Shown here in pieces: positions 10,473 through 23,044 of a DNA stretch of 64,000 nucleotides (the first letter of the stretch is position 1; every line of letters starts with the position of its first letter). The position numbers and the translations under genes are program-made. The stretch spans positions 10,850,001-10,914,000 of the forward strand of contig NC_063257.1 of assembly GCF_019578655.1 (NCBI RefSeq), in the 5' to 3' direction. The stretch comes from Ricinus communis. Lineage: Eukaryota; Streptophyta; Magnoliopsida; Malpighiales; Euphorbiaceae. The notes under the pieces are model-generated. The model was given only the letters and a program-made list of their open reading frames with translations. It made no database searches and was not told where the DNA came from.

Positions 10473-12555
10473 CCAATCTATATTAAATATAGTAAAAAGA
10501 ATTAGATAAACTATCACAAAATTTTAAAATCATATTGATTTACTTAAATTAAAAAAAAATAAAATTAGCCAAAATATCAATCAACACAAAATTATTTATT
10601 GATTTATTTATTCTTTTTTTAATAGTATTAGACCTTTTTAAATTATAATAAGTCCACTTAGTGATCAAGCCCCCTATACGGCTAACCAACATATATTCAA
10701 ACTCTTATTGAAAAGAAAGAAGCAAAATTCAGCAATTTAGTCAAGATTTTGTTTTTGTGTGTTGGGTGATAATAATAAGTCCATCAAAATGGGTCCTAAG
10801 GTAAATATTTAAATTTTTAAAATGAGTAAAATAAAGTTAAGTCCATATCATTAAGATATTATGCGGAGATTATTTTTAGCACAAAGCATAAACCTTATCT
10901 AATTAATTTGATCCTCAACTTCTCAACTTTCTCTCTTTCACCACCAGAATTTTCAATGTTAGAAGCTTTATTATTTGATTTTTATTGTCAAAAAATAGCT
11001 TAATTAGTTCTACGAATTTAGTTTTCTTTTTCTTTTTAAATAAATTTATTAGAAATCACCGCTGATCAAAAAATGACGTAATTATGATTTTTATTTGTGA
11101 TTTGTGTAACGAAATAACTGGAATTTATATTGCATTGTTTTGTTTGTTAGAACTAGTTTGGTAGAGATTTAAAAAAAAAAAAAAAGAATTCATTTATCAG
11201 ATATTGTTTTGGAATATTCCTGTAAAATAATTTCTTATGGTAAGAAAAAATAATTTGCATTCTGCAATTCAACATAACAGCTGTCCAAACGTGTTATTGT
11301 TTTATTAGGCACATTCATATCCATCTTCACCATTTCTTGTACTACACTAAATGTCTTCTACTGTAATATTATGTATTTAATTGGTGGGTCATTATTCGAT
11401 GGTATATTATACTATAAAAATTTTATTGTTTAATAAAAAAAATAAAATTAATAACTTATTCTCATTAGCAAGCATTTCATCCAACAAGTATCCCTAAAAC
11501 ATGAGAGATATATACAATTTTATAAAAATAAATGTCAAATCAATCAAGCGGTTAGTTCCAGTAATTTTAGTATTAATTTTATTCAAGCTCAATTTTATTA
11601 GTTGGCATCTACACTCGCTCATCCATTTTAACTCCTTTTTTTATTTCCGTCAAGTGATTATTGAGTTACGGTTGATAAAAAATATTAGAGATATTACACT
11701 ATTAAAAAAATAAAAAATAGGAATAATTTATAATGTTAAAATTCAACCAAAATCAAGTGACTAATTCTAGTCATTTTAGTATTAATTGAACCTAAACCCA
11801 AATATATTTATTGGACTTCTCCTTAATTAATTAATTCAATTTTATAAAATCTACTAAATCTAATAACTCAAATGTATGTGTGACATTGATATCATGTGAC
11901 GCTAAATCAGTTGCCCATATAATATTTGGTTTTCCAGCAATTAATTATATATAAAAATTAGTATCTATAAAGTTAATATAATAACAATTATCCGAACTTA
12001 AACAAATTCTCAAATTTGATTTTTCTCTCTTTATTTGTAATAAAAAAAATAATCACATACAAAGATTAAAATGCGGTGTTTCTCTATTATTATATTTATA
12101 AGTAATTGCAACAAATAAAAAAAAAAGAAAAAGAAACCAAGAACTTCTTCGGTTACAAAGAAAGAGACCGTTTATCTTTTCTGAATATTTTTAAATTTAA
12201 CAAGAAGATCAATGTGAAAGGATAGGTTCGAAGTCCTGATCACTCACCAAATGCTCCATACTAAGCATGCCTACTTTTGTTTTTCAATATTCTTAAATGT
12301 AACAACAAGATCAATATAAAGGATAGATTCAATGAGCATCAGTATATTAAAGAGAAAGGAACATACTATAGAGAGTGTGGAAGAAAAGATGAGCAAGGTT
12401 AATGGCCATAACCATTTAATCAGTGAGGAAGACCAATTATATAAATAGTCTTGCTGATCCCAAGAAAATCTTAAAGGGAAAAAAAATAAATGATTGGTAA
12501 AATCGCATAATTCATGGGTTAAATATTTGATATTTGTTATTTTAATGTCTAATTA
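10470..12555. other. AT-rich spacer, no gene seen
   Basis: No supported CDS. A short tRNA-box-B-like GGTTCGAAGTCCTGATC lies near 12227 without a matching box A or A-tail. A 70-codon plus-strand frame at 11501 is low complexity and rejected. Confidence 0.5.
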
Positions 12556-13199
12556 AGGGTGATTACGGTTCAATTAACTAAACTATTAGTTTCTTTTTTT
12601 CCTCTTTTTTTAAGAACCTTTGGATATTTTTAAAAACATAACCATGTGTACCGATTTTTAAATTTATTAACAGTAAATTTAAACCGGTAGCACCGGTTAC
12701 CCGGCATTTATAATACAATTAACTGAATTTTTCTGTTTTTAAGCCATATTAAATTTTAAAATTTTAGTATTTAAATTTTTTTTTTCTTTTCTTCAATTAG
12801 TCAATAAATTAATACTAATAATAATATATTCAAAATGAAAATTATTTTTAATTAGAGAAGTAATTTATTTTAATTAAGATATAACTATATTTATATTAAT
12901 TAATGCTACAGTAATTTATTTATTAAATATATTTACATAAATTAATATTAAATATATAACAAATACAAACATTACACATAATTAGCAATTACAAAAAATA
13001 TAACAATTACACATCAATATTATATATGTTAAAAGCTGTATATGAACTGTTTCATTTTTTGATATGAAAAACTAAAACCCAAACTAAAGCCCAAAACTGA
13101 AACCAAAACCGTTAATTTGATTAACCTATTCTTTCGGTTTGATTTTTTCATTTTAGACCGGGTTTTCGGTTTTCTCAACTTTTTTTTATCACCCCTACT
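12556..13199. mobile_element. hAT-like MITE candidate (~644 bp)
   Basis: The left end starts AGGGTGATTACGGTT. The right end in reverse complement starts AGTAGGGGTGATAAAAA. Flanking 8-mers TCTAATTA (12548-12555) and TCTAATTG (13200-13207) differ at one position, a good target-site duplication of hAT length. Internal subterminal ACCGGTT, CCGGGTTTTCGGTT and AAACCG motifs are of the type common in plant hAT MITEs. There is no coding capacity. Confidence 0.55.
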
Positions 13200-13207
13200 T
13201 CTAATTG

Positions 13208-14621
13208 ATTTGCTTTCACCGGAATACTGACTAGAGCGTAAGAGCCCCGCCTTTGCTTATATGAAGAGCCCGTCAATTGCCACGTCATTTACACTTAGTG
13301 TTTAACTAAAATACCTTCGCCATCTTCTTCTTCTTCTCTAAAACTCATCTATCATTAGGAAAACAAAAACAAAAAGAAAAAAGCAAGTTTATCTTTTCAT
13401 TCTTCCTCTGCAAAATCTTAATCTAAATTAAGATCCAATACCAAATCAAAAACAAAAGCAAAGGAAATTAAAAAAGTATAACTCGAGAGATAAACAGCAA
13501 AAATAGAAATGAAAAACTAATATGGTAAATAGATAAATTCTCTTCTCTTTTATTCTTACGACCGCTCGCTGAGATGCAAGAATATAAGAATGAATCAAAT
13601 CATGCATTGAAGTATATGAGAAAATAACTAATAGCATATATTTAAAGAGTTAAATCCAATCATATAACGCCCATTTTGGAGAATCTGAATGTAGAGTTTG
13701 AGAAACTCTAAAATTAAACGTGCTAATTTCAAAAAATCAAATAACAACCTAGGAAGTAAGAATTTCAGACTTGACGAGCTCAAAGGAAGTTTTCGAATCC
13801 ACCAAGAAAAAGTTCTCAGTTTTCAAATCCACCAAGACAACAAATCTGTGATGCTTGTGGAGCTAAAATAGATAACTTTTCAAGTAATTAGAATCCAGCT
13901 TGTTAAAAATAGAGACTCTTATTAGCACAGCAAATCCAAAAATCCTTTTTCATATGAGATGAGATATTCCACATCTCTAGTACGATTTTGCTAAAATATG
14001 CATGTTTCAGCCCTCCACCATCCCCTTTTTTTGGCATAAAATTGCTCTGAATCAATGCGAGAACTAATGGTGATTCAAAGCACATTGTACAAATGATTAT
14101 GAAAACTTCCATTTTAATGGTCTAGATGGTCTAGGTGCGTGCTCTATGAGGAAAGAGATCATCACTGCAGGAGCAGTAGTGCAAATGGGCAAATAATATG
14201 GGTGATTCTAATAGGAAGAAAAGTTTATCAACTGGGACTACAGAAACAAGATATTGACAGTTGGAGCAAATCGCTTTTTTCTCTTTTCCTACTAACATGC
14301 CTTTCCACTATTCACAAATCAAACATCAAAAGAAGTGCAAATTCAGGTCTGTGAAACCCAAAAGCAACGGGTTAATCCGCTGCTAATTCAAAGAAAACAG
14401 TCTGTACTACATGCAATGATAATGAGATATAGAAAAAAACTAGCCAGGTAAAATTATAGTCAATACAAGGAAACAAATGGAATACAACATGCTGATTGAC
14501 AGCGTTTATATACAAACCACAACTTGGTAACTTTTATGTACATGTGGTATCATTATGCTAATTGCCACATTTCTTGTCAGCAAGATGATCAAAGCAAATG
14601 CATATGCTTACAATTCGTCAA
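13208..14621. other. spacer 3' of the DUF2062 gene
   Basis: No convincing gene. A (TTC)n-rich block near 13318-13338 and purine/pyrimidine-biased DNA to 13460 look like promoter or UTR-type sequence, but no CDS can be attached to them. The part next to 14621 is likely the 3'UTR of the DUF2062 gene. Confidence 0.4.
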
Positions 14622-17600
14622 TCAAACATCTCTTACCTTGAGCCTGACTTCCGTAAATGAAGTGGGTGATTTAATTGGACTCCCTGGACCAGAGCTGAAC
14701 TTGCGGACCAAGACCTTAAAACATGGTAAAAATATTATGTAGAGTGCAGCCAGTATAAAGGGTGCTGCAACAAGCCATCCCATCAACTGCAAAAGCATTC
14801 CATTCTTGTTAGCCAGCATGTTCATTAGAGGTTACTGAAAACAATAAATATCTCTTTTAGAAGTGCACTAAATTAAAGTGAAGCAGGACATTTTGTGCTT
14901 GTGCAGTGCTGTAACATGTATAAAGTGTTCTTCTGAAAAATTTTGGGCATGCTAAGCACCTATATCAGATCTTGCATTCTGTCCTTTACATTTTTGGCCC
15001 CTTTGTTTTCATTAGGAACTTGGCCCTTTTATTTTCATTAGAAACTTAGTGACGAGAAGGAAGATAATCCATACTCCACAGCTCACAGGGTAAGGGCAGC
15101 ATGGTCAGATTAAATCAACCTGTAGCTTCATTGACTAACGGGACGAATATCTGCTATTGTCCAGTATTATGCCTTATTTAGTATGATGGTAACAAGAGTA
15201 GGGCAGTAGCAATGGAGAGATGCAATGTTAAGCTAAATTTACTAGTTTCAAAATGAAGAAATCAGGAAGCATTTCAAGAAGCAGAGCCAAGAAGTATGAA
15301 TATTGCACTCCTGAGATTGTTATTTCCTTATTCTCTAAAAGGTTCTAATCTCATTCTTGTACAATGTTAAATTTGGACCACCATCCTCCATTTCAACTTT
15401 CATGTATTCATGAATTCCAGTTCCACAGTCTCAAAATTTGCAGATTGCTTCCTGATTTTCTACCAGAGAAATATTGAGAACGCATTTCATCTGTGAAATG
15501 CAACCTCATCCAATTATTCAATGTAGCAGTATTTTCATAGCACAAAAAAAGAAAAAAAGGAATTTGTGCCAGCCAATCAATTATTCTGTATGCCTTCAAT
15601 TTTCCAGAAAAAACAAGATAAATCTTATTGCATATTGCCTACTGCTCAATATTAGATAAAATGTAAGATAAGCATAAGATCCATCTTTTCCACATACAGT
15701 TAAATCTAAAACAATCATGCTATTCTTCATTCAAAACTTAACCATTCTCCATACACCAGTTTCACAAGCCTAAGACCTTTACTATATCACTCAACTAATA
15801 ATATCAGTATGCTCCAACCCATCAGACTGCAGTACTACAAAACGCCAGAAAATGCCAATTGAAAAGGATGCAGGTCCAATCAATGGCTATTCCATGCTGA
15901 CATCTTCAACAATCATTTGGAACAGAGCAGTAGCATAACTAGCATAGTTGTTCTTCTACAATACACTATTGGAATTTGGAACCCACCAAAAAATACATTA
16001 CCCAGAAATTTTCACTTTCTAGCCTTCTCTATATAAGAAGCAAAGTGGAGACAATAGAAATCACAAGCTACAAGGGGCAGAAAAAAATGCAAATAAGATG
16101 GATCAACTTCTTGATAGCTCAAATCACCAAACTTGGATCATCCGAGTCATCCCAAGCTCAAGTTGAAGAGCTGAACAAGATAAAAGAATAAGACCCTCAA
16201 TCCACAAACTTTGGTCACAAAGTTGGAGATGGCTTTTTATTCCATTGGGTTAATTGATATCCTATTACTCAATCAGCAGTTTAAAAAAATGCTTCCTTTT
16301 ACTAATTATTTACTTCTAACCAGGATTGCTATGTTGCATATCCAGAGTATCAACATTGCTTGAGCCATGAAATAAATAAGATACCCAGAATCAAAAAGTG
16401 TTTCAGATAGAACAAAGAAATCATCTTATGTATAACTGCCACAGCCACCAGAAGTACATTAGGATGTAAATAACTTCTCTAGACACCACTTTTCAAACTT
16501 CTAAACTGCTCTCTGATTTGATTATTTTTTCCCCATCCTGTTACGTAGTCTAAGAAAAACATACAGAAGCAATCTTCATCTATAGTGAAATTTAAACCAC
16601 AATAGAAATGCCAATTTGGAAGACAAAATGATGATTCAATAAAGTAAATAATAAAGAACAGCATATGCATATGTTCTTGGATCATGTACGTGTTAAATAG
16701 CAGAAATGAAATACACTTGAAGCTAAATAACTTGGCTACCTACCGCATGAAGAATGCTTAATAACACTTCATGTGAAGCTTGGCCTGTCAAAACCTTCTT
16801 GAAAGCATCCGATGTCAATGGAAAATGAGGTCCGCCAGAAATAAGTTCACCGAACCGCAAAAAGGGCACCACAAGACTTGAAAGATAAACATTTAATCAG
16901 TAAAAGGAAAACGAATTTCGGTGTGCACGGCTGCTAAAATGAGCATATATAAGATCAAAGTTTAAGTTACTATCGTATACATGTAATGTACATCAAAAAT
17001 CTCTTGTATGCGCTGGAAGAACCAAGCACCAAGTTATAGAAAACATCCTTGAACACCTCAGTGTAAAATCACAACTAGGACAATAGTGGAACAGAAAAAG
17101 AAGCAAAGCCAGTATCATATATATTTCATAATTTCAGAAGATCACAAGAATCATTTATATGAAAATTCGAGAACCTATATCCATAATAAATGCTAAAGAT
17201 AAATGTGAAAAAATGAACTAGAAAGCAGAAAATACCTCAGCTCTATGGGAGTTGCAACAAAATTAGCTAACATTACACTTGGAGCATGGCATAGAGACCC
17301 AAGCATCGCAATAGCCATTCCGCATAGCAAAACGGTGACTCCTGGAAAGGACAAGATTAGTTCTTTCAAGGAATTCTATTCTGCAGTTTTTGAGTCTTAT
17401 CATTTCTAAAGATCAGAAAAACTTATAGCAGAAGGTATAGTGATTGCGGGGGAGCATGTATGCATTGGCTAATACACAAAACTCTTACAATAACTTTCGC
17501 CTGAATTCTTATCTAGAAATTCGTGATTACGAGTTATACTGTGTGATGGCCTATTAACTAATTGGAAATTGCACAATACTGAAAAGTTGACAGACTTGCT

Positions 17601-18027
17601 TTCTGGAAAGTAATATTGACCGCAAAAATTACAGCTAATAAGCTCCTTTTTTCGCACTCTATTCCATTCCAGTATTCACATTAAGCTACAACTGGAATGT
17701 GTGAGGAACTTTTAGATTAATACACGGATTTAATCACCACCTTGACAATTCACACTATTGCGTGAAATACATACCACAAATAGGGAAAACTCCAAGAGTA
17801 ATCCCAAGAGCAGCAGAGAATGCTAGTTGCTTCGGTTCTGTACCTCTGCAAAAAAGGCAGATGCTAATCAGCCTAAAACTTCTGTAAACATAACAATAAT
17901 AATTAAGAAACAAAATCACCGAAGTAGAAAAGGAAAAAAGAAAAGAAAACCTGCTGAGGATTTGATAGAGAGGATCTACAATCTTCTTGCTGAACCATGC
18001 ATTCATTCCGATCATCGACACTGCCAT
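14622..18027 (-). CDS. small DUF2062 integral membrane protein
   Basis: Five exons in consistent phase: 18027-17951, 17845-17775, 17341-17236, 16876-16744 and 14786-14622, giving 183 aa. Residues 27-45 read GTEPKQLAFSAALGITLGVF, the signature start of DUF2062 (a P-[KR]-x-[LI]-A-x-x-x-A-x-G hydrophobic block also found in bacterial proteins). Hydrophobic segments follow in exon 3 (VTVLLCGMAIAMLGSL) and exon 5 (LVAAPFILAALYIIFLPCF). The C-terminus is basic. DUF2062 has no established biochemical function in plants; membrane location is inferred from hydropathy. The ATG at 18027 (MAVSMIGMNAWF) is the only ATG in the first exon frame that fits. The last exon contains a donor-like AAGGTAAGA 13 bases before the stop. 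The 5' half of this gene is duplicated at 21510-22500. Confidence 0.85.
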
Positions 18028-18380
18028 TTCCCTCTCTCTTCTCTCCACAACAGACAAAAACTTGAAATGAAATCACTGAAATTTAGAAGTTCATTTAATT
18101 TCCAAGGTATTTATTTCGTCTTGACAAAACACAACGACAGATTCCTTTCTTGGATTTACAAAAAAAAATTAACGATTTAAAAATAAGTTTCAAAATTCTT
18201 TTTTTTTTCTAGCGGTGATTTACAATATTATATGTGCGTTTGTTTTTAAAAGTTAAATTTTTATGGTACACTGGAATTTTATTCGAGTCCCAATCTGAGA
18301 TTGCAGATACATAGACGAGACAAGCAGTTAGAGAAAGAACGAAAGAAAGAAGAAGATAGATCCAACTGATATATCTGATT

Positions 18381-18386
18381 TGGGCC
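18381..18386 (-). promoter_or_regulatory. TGGGCC site II-like motif upstream of DUF2062 gene
   Basis: TGGGCC lies about 355 bp upstream of the start codon, within the block later duplicated at 22160-22350, where this motif has been lost. Site II elements are known in promoters of housekeeping and ribosomal genes in plants. Function here is inferred only. Confidence 0.3.
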
Positions 18387-18499
18387 CCGCCACTTCTTTT
18401 TATCTTGTATTTTTGTGATAAGCGTCTACGATTTACCCGCCACGATGTATGATTACGTCGGGAAATGCACATGATCGTTTCTCCATTCACGTGTAAACT

Positions 18500-19525
18500 T
18501 TTCGATTACGTGGCGTTGCAGTTTATTTCAACAAATATTTATTAATTAGACATCCGAATTCCAATCATTTATTTAACTCTTTAATACTTTAGATTTTAAT
18601 TTAATCAAATAAATATTTAAAAAAATTACATTTTTATAACCAATAGATATTTTTAATTTTTAATTTAATTTGACAGATATTTAAATATTATTTTATTATA
18701 ATTTAAAATATTTATATATAATATAAATAGACATTATTAAATAAAATATACTAAAATATTTAAATATTATAAATAATATAAATTAAAATGTCTATAAAAT
18801 TATATCGTTTTGAGGTGTTAAATGATTAAATAGTTTAAATTGAAATATTTAAATATATATTTGACATATTTATTTTTTTTATTCGAGAGAGTAGTGCTTG
18901 AATGATTAAAATGCATTTAGACGAAATGCATCATTTCTTTTGAGTATTAAAATGGCAAACCCATCTTTAAGAGATTTAGCTCTCAATTCCGTAAGCGTTC
19001 AAAACCCAATCATTGTTGCAAGGGAATAACACTCAAAGTTTTGCAACTTAATTTATTTTGTTCTTTAATTCAATTTTATTTTCAAAAAAGGAATCTTACT
19101 TTTTTTTTTTTTTTTATAACTTCTCAATCTTTATGGAAAAATATAAAATTATTAACGGTTAATAAAAAATTATAAAAGAAAAAATAAATACAAAGACAAC
19201 CACGTCAATGCTATAAGCCTTTATCTAAGGAGTGACTCATTTTTATTTATTTTTTAGAATCTAAGGAGTGACTTTAATATATGGTGATGATAGATTATTT
19301 ACGGTTTCATTTTCACGTTATAGTTTAGTTTTGATGATTGGTTTTATCTTCCTCAATATTTATAAAATAAATAAAAATCAAAAATCAATATTGTAAAGTT
19401 GGTCTTGATTTTTTATAGAAATTATGAAATTTAACTAATGTGAGATTAAAAAATAAATATCAATATATTATTTATAATTTTTTTTTAACTTTTGAAAAGG
19501 CAAACGACCATAAACTATACGATAT
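18500..19525. other. AT-rich spacer, no gene seen
   Basis: No coding signal. The block 18915-18960 has a diverged counterpart at about 22460-22500, marking the far end of the partial duplication of the DUF2062 locus. The intervening 18500-18910 AT-rich stretch has no counterpart in the copy. Confidence 0.45.
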
Positions 19526-19838
19526 AAAATATTTATTTCATTTACATTCACTATAAAAATAAAAACACACCTACGAGAAAAAATATTATTTATAGATTTA
19601 ATCAAAATATTTATTTCCTTACACTCGCTGTAAAGATAAAAATACACCTAACAGAAAAACTATTATTTATAAATTTAATTAAAATATTTAATTTTTTACA
19701 CCCGCTGTAAAGATAAAAATACATCTAACAGAGAAAATATTATTTATAAATTTAATTAAAATATTTATTTTTTTACACTCGCTGTAAAGATAAAAACATA
19801 GCGGAAAAATATTATTTATAAATTTAATCAAAATATTG
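19526..19838. repeat. ~77-bp minisatellite, four copies
   Basis: Units begin at 19526, 19604, 19681 and 19758, with a truncated fifth start at 19830 (periods 78, 77, 77, 72). Each unit has AAAATATTTATTT, then ACACTCGCTGTAAAGATAAAAA, then ATTATTTATAAATTTAAT. The copies differ by scattered substitutions, so the array is not brand new. The short minus-strand frame crossing it simply reads the repeat. Confidence 0.85.
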
Positions 19839-20467
19839 AACTGGATTTTTATTTCGAATTCCTCTTTTCTCAAATATATATATATTTTATACCACAGACT
19901 TAGTTTACTAATAATGTATACTTCGACCTAAATAAGACTTTAAGTTGAAGTCCCTTCACTTGTAATATAAAAAAAGGAGTTTCTAATGTTGACAAATAAA
20001 AATCTTCTATGATTTTGAGTTTAAATATTTACTTAGTTTATTAGATTTTTTTGCCGCACATAGAATATATATTATTGTATCATATTTTCTTCTAAACATC
20101 AGTACTAAATGAATTAAATTTATCTAACTAAAGGTGCTAAGCTCCATCCTTTGCCAAAAACAAACCAATACTGGATGAAGTAAAGATTGGACTGCCAATT
20201 AAAAAATGAACAGGTTTGTTTCTCACCTGTTAAATTTTAAATTATTTTTTGTCATTTCGAATTTTGACTTGGGCTTGACAATTCTAAATATTGCCCAAAG
20301 CTCTCTGTACAGTTCCTGACATCAGGATTCAGGATTTAGCTAAGAGGACTGAAAGCACTTGGTTCCAAAGAAGTGGCAACAAACCCATAAAATGATATGT
20401 CTATTCAGAATTTTACAATGCCAATTCATGAATCTTAGCAAATCATTTGATGGTGCAAATAGATACA
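19839..20467. other. spacer and 3' flank of PTRHD1
   Basis: No gene. The part near 20280-20467 is less AT-rich and is probably the 3'UTR of the minus-strand PTRHD1 gene. Confidence 0.4.
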
Positions 20468-21160
20468 TCACCTGCAGAGTTTTAACTTCTTGAAGAACAA
20501 AGCCACAGTAGATTTAGGATAAGGTTTGGTTGCAAGACAGGTAGGAATGTTTTCAGGTTGCTCAATCCACAGCTTATGAACAATGCCTCCAGCAGTGAGC
20601 TTCTCTGCCAAGTTCAGCATCTGGACTTCTCCTTTCACTTCAAGAGTAACCTTCCCAAAAATAAATATAAGAGTTCTGGTATACAGCAGGGATAACTTAA
20701 ACCAAATTCTTTACCAAATAGCCTGGAAGAAAACAGGCCTAATACTTGGAATTAATGATAGTGAGTTAACTAACTAAAATTGTTAAAAAATATAGCCAAT
20801 AAAAGTAATTTGTGCATTTAATCGCGTGAGTTCTTCATAAAGAATAACAGTTTGTAAATAAGAAATAGACAAAATGAAATCAAATAAAAGGAGAGAAGTG
20901 AAGAAACTCATATGTATACACGCATGCACACACACCTTGTGCATAGAATCAATGTTTTCAGGGCTACAATACTGAAGAGTGTGAGGATCATCCTTGTTTC
21001 CCCAAATTGCAGAAACAGAGGCATGGCATCCTTGTGTCACCACGCTCCCCATTGGCCATGCGTCTATTAAGTCTCTCCGTAACACCACATATTGCACCAA
21101 TACATCCTCAGACGGAATCTCTCCTTTAGCTGCCTCTGACTCGGAATTGGACTGACTCAT
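20468..21160 (-). CDS. PTRHD1: PTRHD1-type peptidyl-tRNA hydrolase (PTH2 fold)
   Basis: Two exons: 21160-20936 and 20650-20468, 135 aa, close to the ~140 aa of animal PTRHD1. Residues 21-30 (LVQYVVLRRD) form the first strand. WPMGSVVTQGCHAS (35-48) corresponds to the PTH2 catalytic K/G-x3-Q-x-x-HA region. Residues 73-80 (MHKVTLEV) and LWIEQPENIPTCLATKPYPK near the C-terminus match the PTRHD1 subfamily. PTH2-type enzymes release peptides from peptidyl-tRNA; PTRHD1 itself is less well characterised. The start is uncertain: the frame stays open upstream of ATG 21160 for about 110 bases with basic, Arg/Ser-rich residues, so an upstream exon could add a targeting sequence. The decayed DUF2062 copy lies directly upstream, so its promoter may drive this gene. 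Confidence 0.88.
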
Positions 21161-21509
21161 GGAGTTTGTGCTGAGCCAAGTCAATGACTGAGTTGTCAGC
21201 CGCTGCGAAAGAGAGGTTAGATCCCTAACCCTAATTGTATTTCTGTAAGGCGTGAAATGAGGAAAGCTGACACTGAAAAAGTCATGGTGAAATGAGAGTC
21301 GTCAATGCAATAAAGTAAGACATAGTTGCATTAAAAATATTTTCAAACTTATACTTGATGATTAGTTCAAGTGGGTTCAACTCCTGCAGCGCACTAGATG
21401 AGTTATCACTTTTTATCATGAGGGTAGAGCCAGGCTATTCCATACAAAATGCCTAACATATTTCAACTTACAACTTCCACTCGAAGTCTTGTATAGAGTT
21501 CCTGAATAT

Positions 21510-22500
21510 GTGTCATGGCATCTTTACTAACTGGAAATTGCAAAATGATAAAATGGATTCAGATTTGCTTTCTGGAAATTTATATTGACTGCATAAGTTA
21601 CTACAGATAAGCCCTTTTTTCCACTAATCACATTAAGCTAAAACTATAATGTCTGAGGAACTCTCAGATTAATATAATGTTTTAATCATCGCTTTCATGA
21701 TTATTCACACTACTGTCTGAAATACATAGCAAAAGAAATTTCAGCCATAGTCATTTCCCAAGACAAACTATCCTGATTATTGAAAACAACTGTTACAGCA
21801 GAGATTGTCATGCAGAACTAGCTTTACATAGAATAGAAAGCAAGTGGGAAATCAGATTTAGAGAAGCAGAAAATTTCAGCAAGAGAGACGAGAAATGGTG
21901 AATATGGCAGCAGACAAGAAGAAGAATTAGGAGATAGAACTCTAAACCAAAATCAATCAAATTACTACCAGTAATGCTCAACTCACGAGCAAAGTTTTCT
22001 ACAACTTCTAATCAATTATGAAGAGAAAAAAGGAAAATAACATATTCTTCTAAAAAGAGAAGAAATATATACCTCATATAGGAAAAATTCCAAGAGTAAT
22101 AAAAAAGACCAGCAGAGAATGGTAGGTTCTTCGGTTCTGCACTCTGCAAAGGAGCAGCCGTTGCTAGAAGAGACGCGCAGTTGATAAAAGAAAGGAAGAA
22201 AATAGATCCGGCTGATAAATCTGATGTGGGATTCGCTTCGCCGTTTATCTTAATCTAGCATTTTTGTGATCAGCGTATGTGATTTACCCACCAGGATTTT
22301 TAATTACGTTTGGAAATGCACATGATCATTTCTCCATGCACGTGTGGGAATTTTCCATTTTATTTATTAGTTTCCCCCGCCGCCCCACCCCCTCCCCCTC
22401 TCCCCCCTCCTCTGTAGGCGTTTAGGGAGTCTTGCTCGCTTGGGCAATGTCGTTTTGTCTGCATTTATACAAAACGCATCGTTTCTTTTAAGTGAAAAGT
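21510..22500 (-). pseudogene. decayed partial copy of the DUF2062 gene (promoter, exon 2, intron 2)
   Basis: Four collinear blocks match the DUF2062 locus in the same orientation: 21510-21730 with intron 2 (17541-17775), 22073-22143 with exon 2 (17775-17845), 22160-22350 with the promoter (18315-18500), and about 22460-22500 with 18915-18960. The exon-2 relic is still 71 bases long and keeps AG and GT splice borders. It carries a one-base deletion near its start, a compensating insertion in the middle, and a TGA just before its end. A ~340-bp stretch at 21731-22072 has no counterpart. Exons 1 and 3-5 are missing. This is a non-functional relic for coding, but the promoter block is fairly well preserved. 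Confidence 0.75.
22371..22417 (-). promoter_or_regulatory. G-rich tract on minus strand (potential G-quadruplex)
   Basis: The plus strand is almost pure C with a few T/A/G. The minus strand therefore carries runs of GGGGGG, GGGGG, GGGGG, GGGG and GGGGG separated by 1-5 bases, satisfying the usual G3+N1-7 quadruplex pattern. It is strikingly GC-rich for this window and lies inside the DUF2062 duplication about 1.2 kb upstream of PTRHD1. A regulatory role is conjecture. Confidence 0.6.
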
Positions 22501-23044
22501 TTATATTCATCCATATTGTTTTTTTTTTTTTCCTTTGTCAAAATCAAAATTATTTTTAACTAATATTATCAAATGTAAGAACTAGAAAAAATTCGAGTCA
22601 AATATTTTCAATCATTAAAAGGATGGGAATCCATATTTTGCAGTTGTTACAGTTACTTTCAATAACTACAAGATTAAGCAAAAGAATTATCCATAAACTA
22701 TGTTACCACATCTTTTAAAAATAGATACAAAATGCAGAAACCAGTTTAACTTTTAATAATTTACTAGCTCTTTCTTTCATTTGCCTGCTTGAGAAACCAG
22801 TTTAAGTTTCATAAATATAAACATTATGATGATTTTTTAATCTTATATACCACCGCAGCCGGAGATCGGTCAGCTAGTCCACAGATTAAACTGCTAAAAT
22901 CAGGGGGAGGAATACTTTTGAGCAAGTAGTTAATGACAAATGAAGACCACACACTGCAATCTCTGGTAATACCATAAAAATTAGAAAGTGCTGATGCCAA
23001 ATGTAGCAGTACAGTACAGGTTCAACCTGAAAAGATAAGAGGTG
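22501..23044. other. 3' flank of the GDPD gene
   Basis: No gene. The stretch 22840-23044 is probably the 3'UTR of the minus-strand GDPD gene. The rest is AT-rich spacer. Confidence 0.4.

Noticed and set aside
22073..22143. A functional second DUF2062 gene
   Set aside because: Only exon 2 is present, with indels and a stop. Exons 1 and 3-5 are missing.
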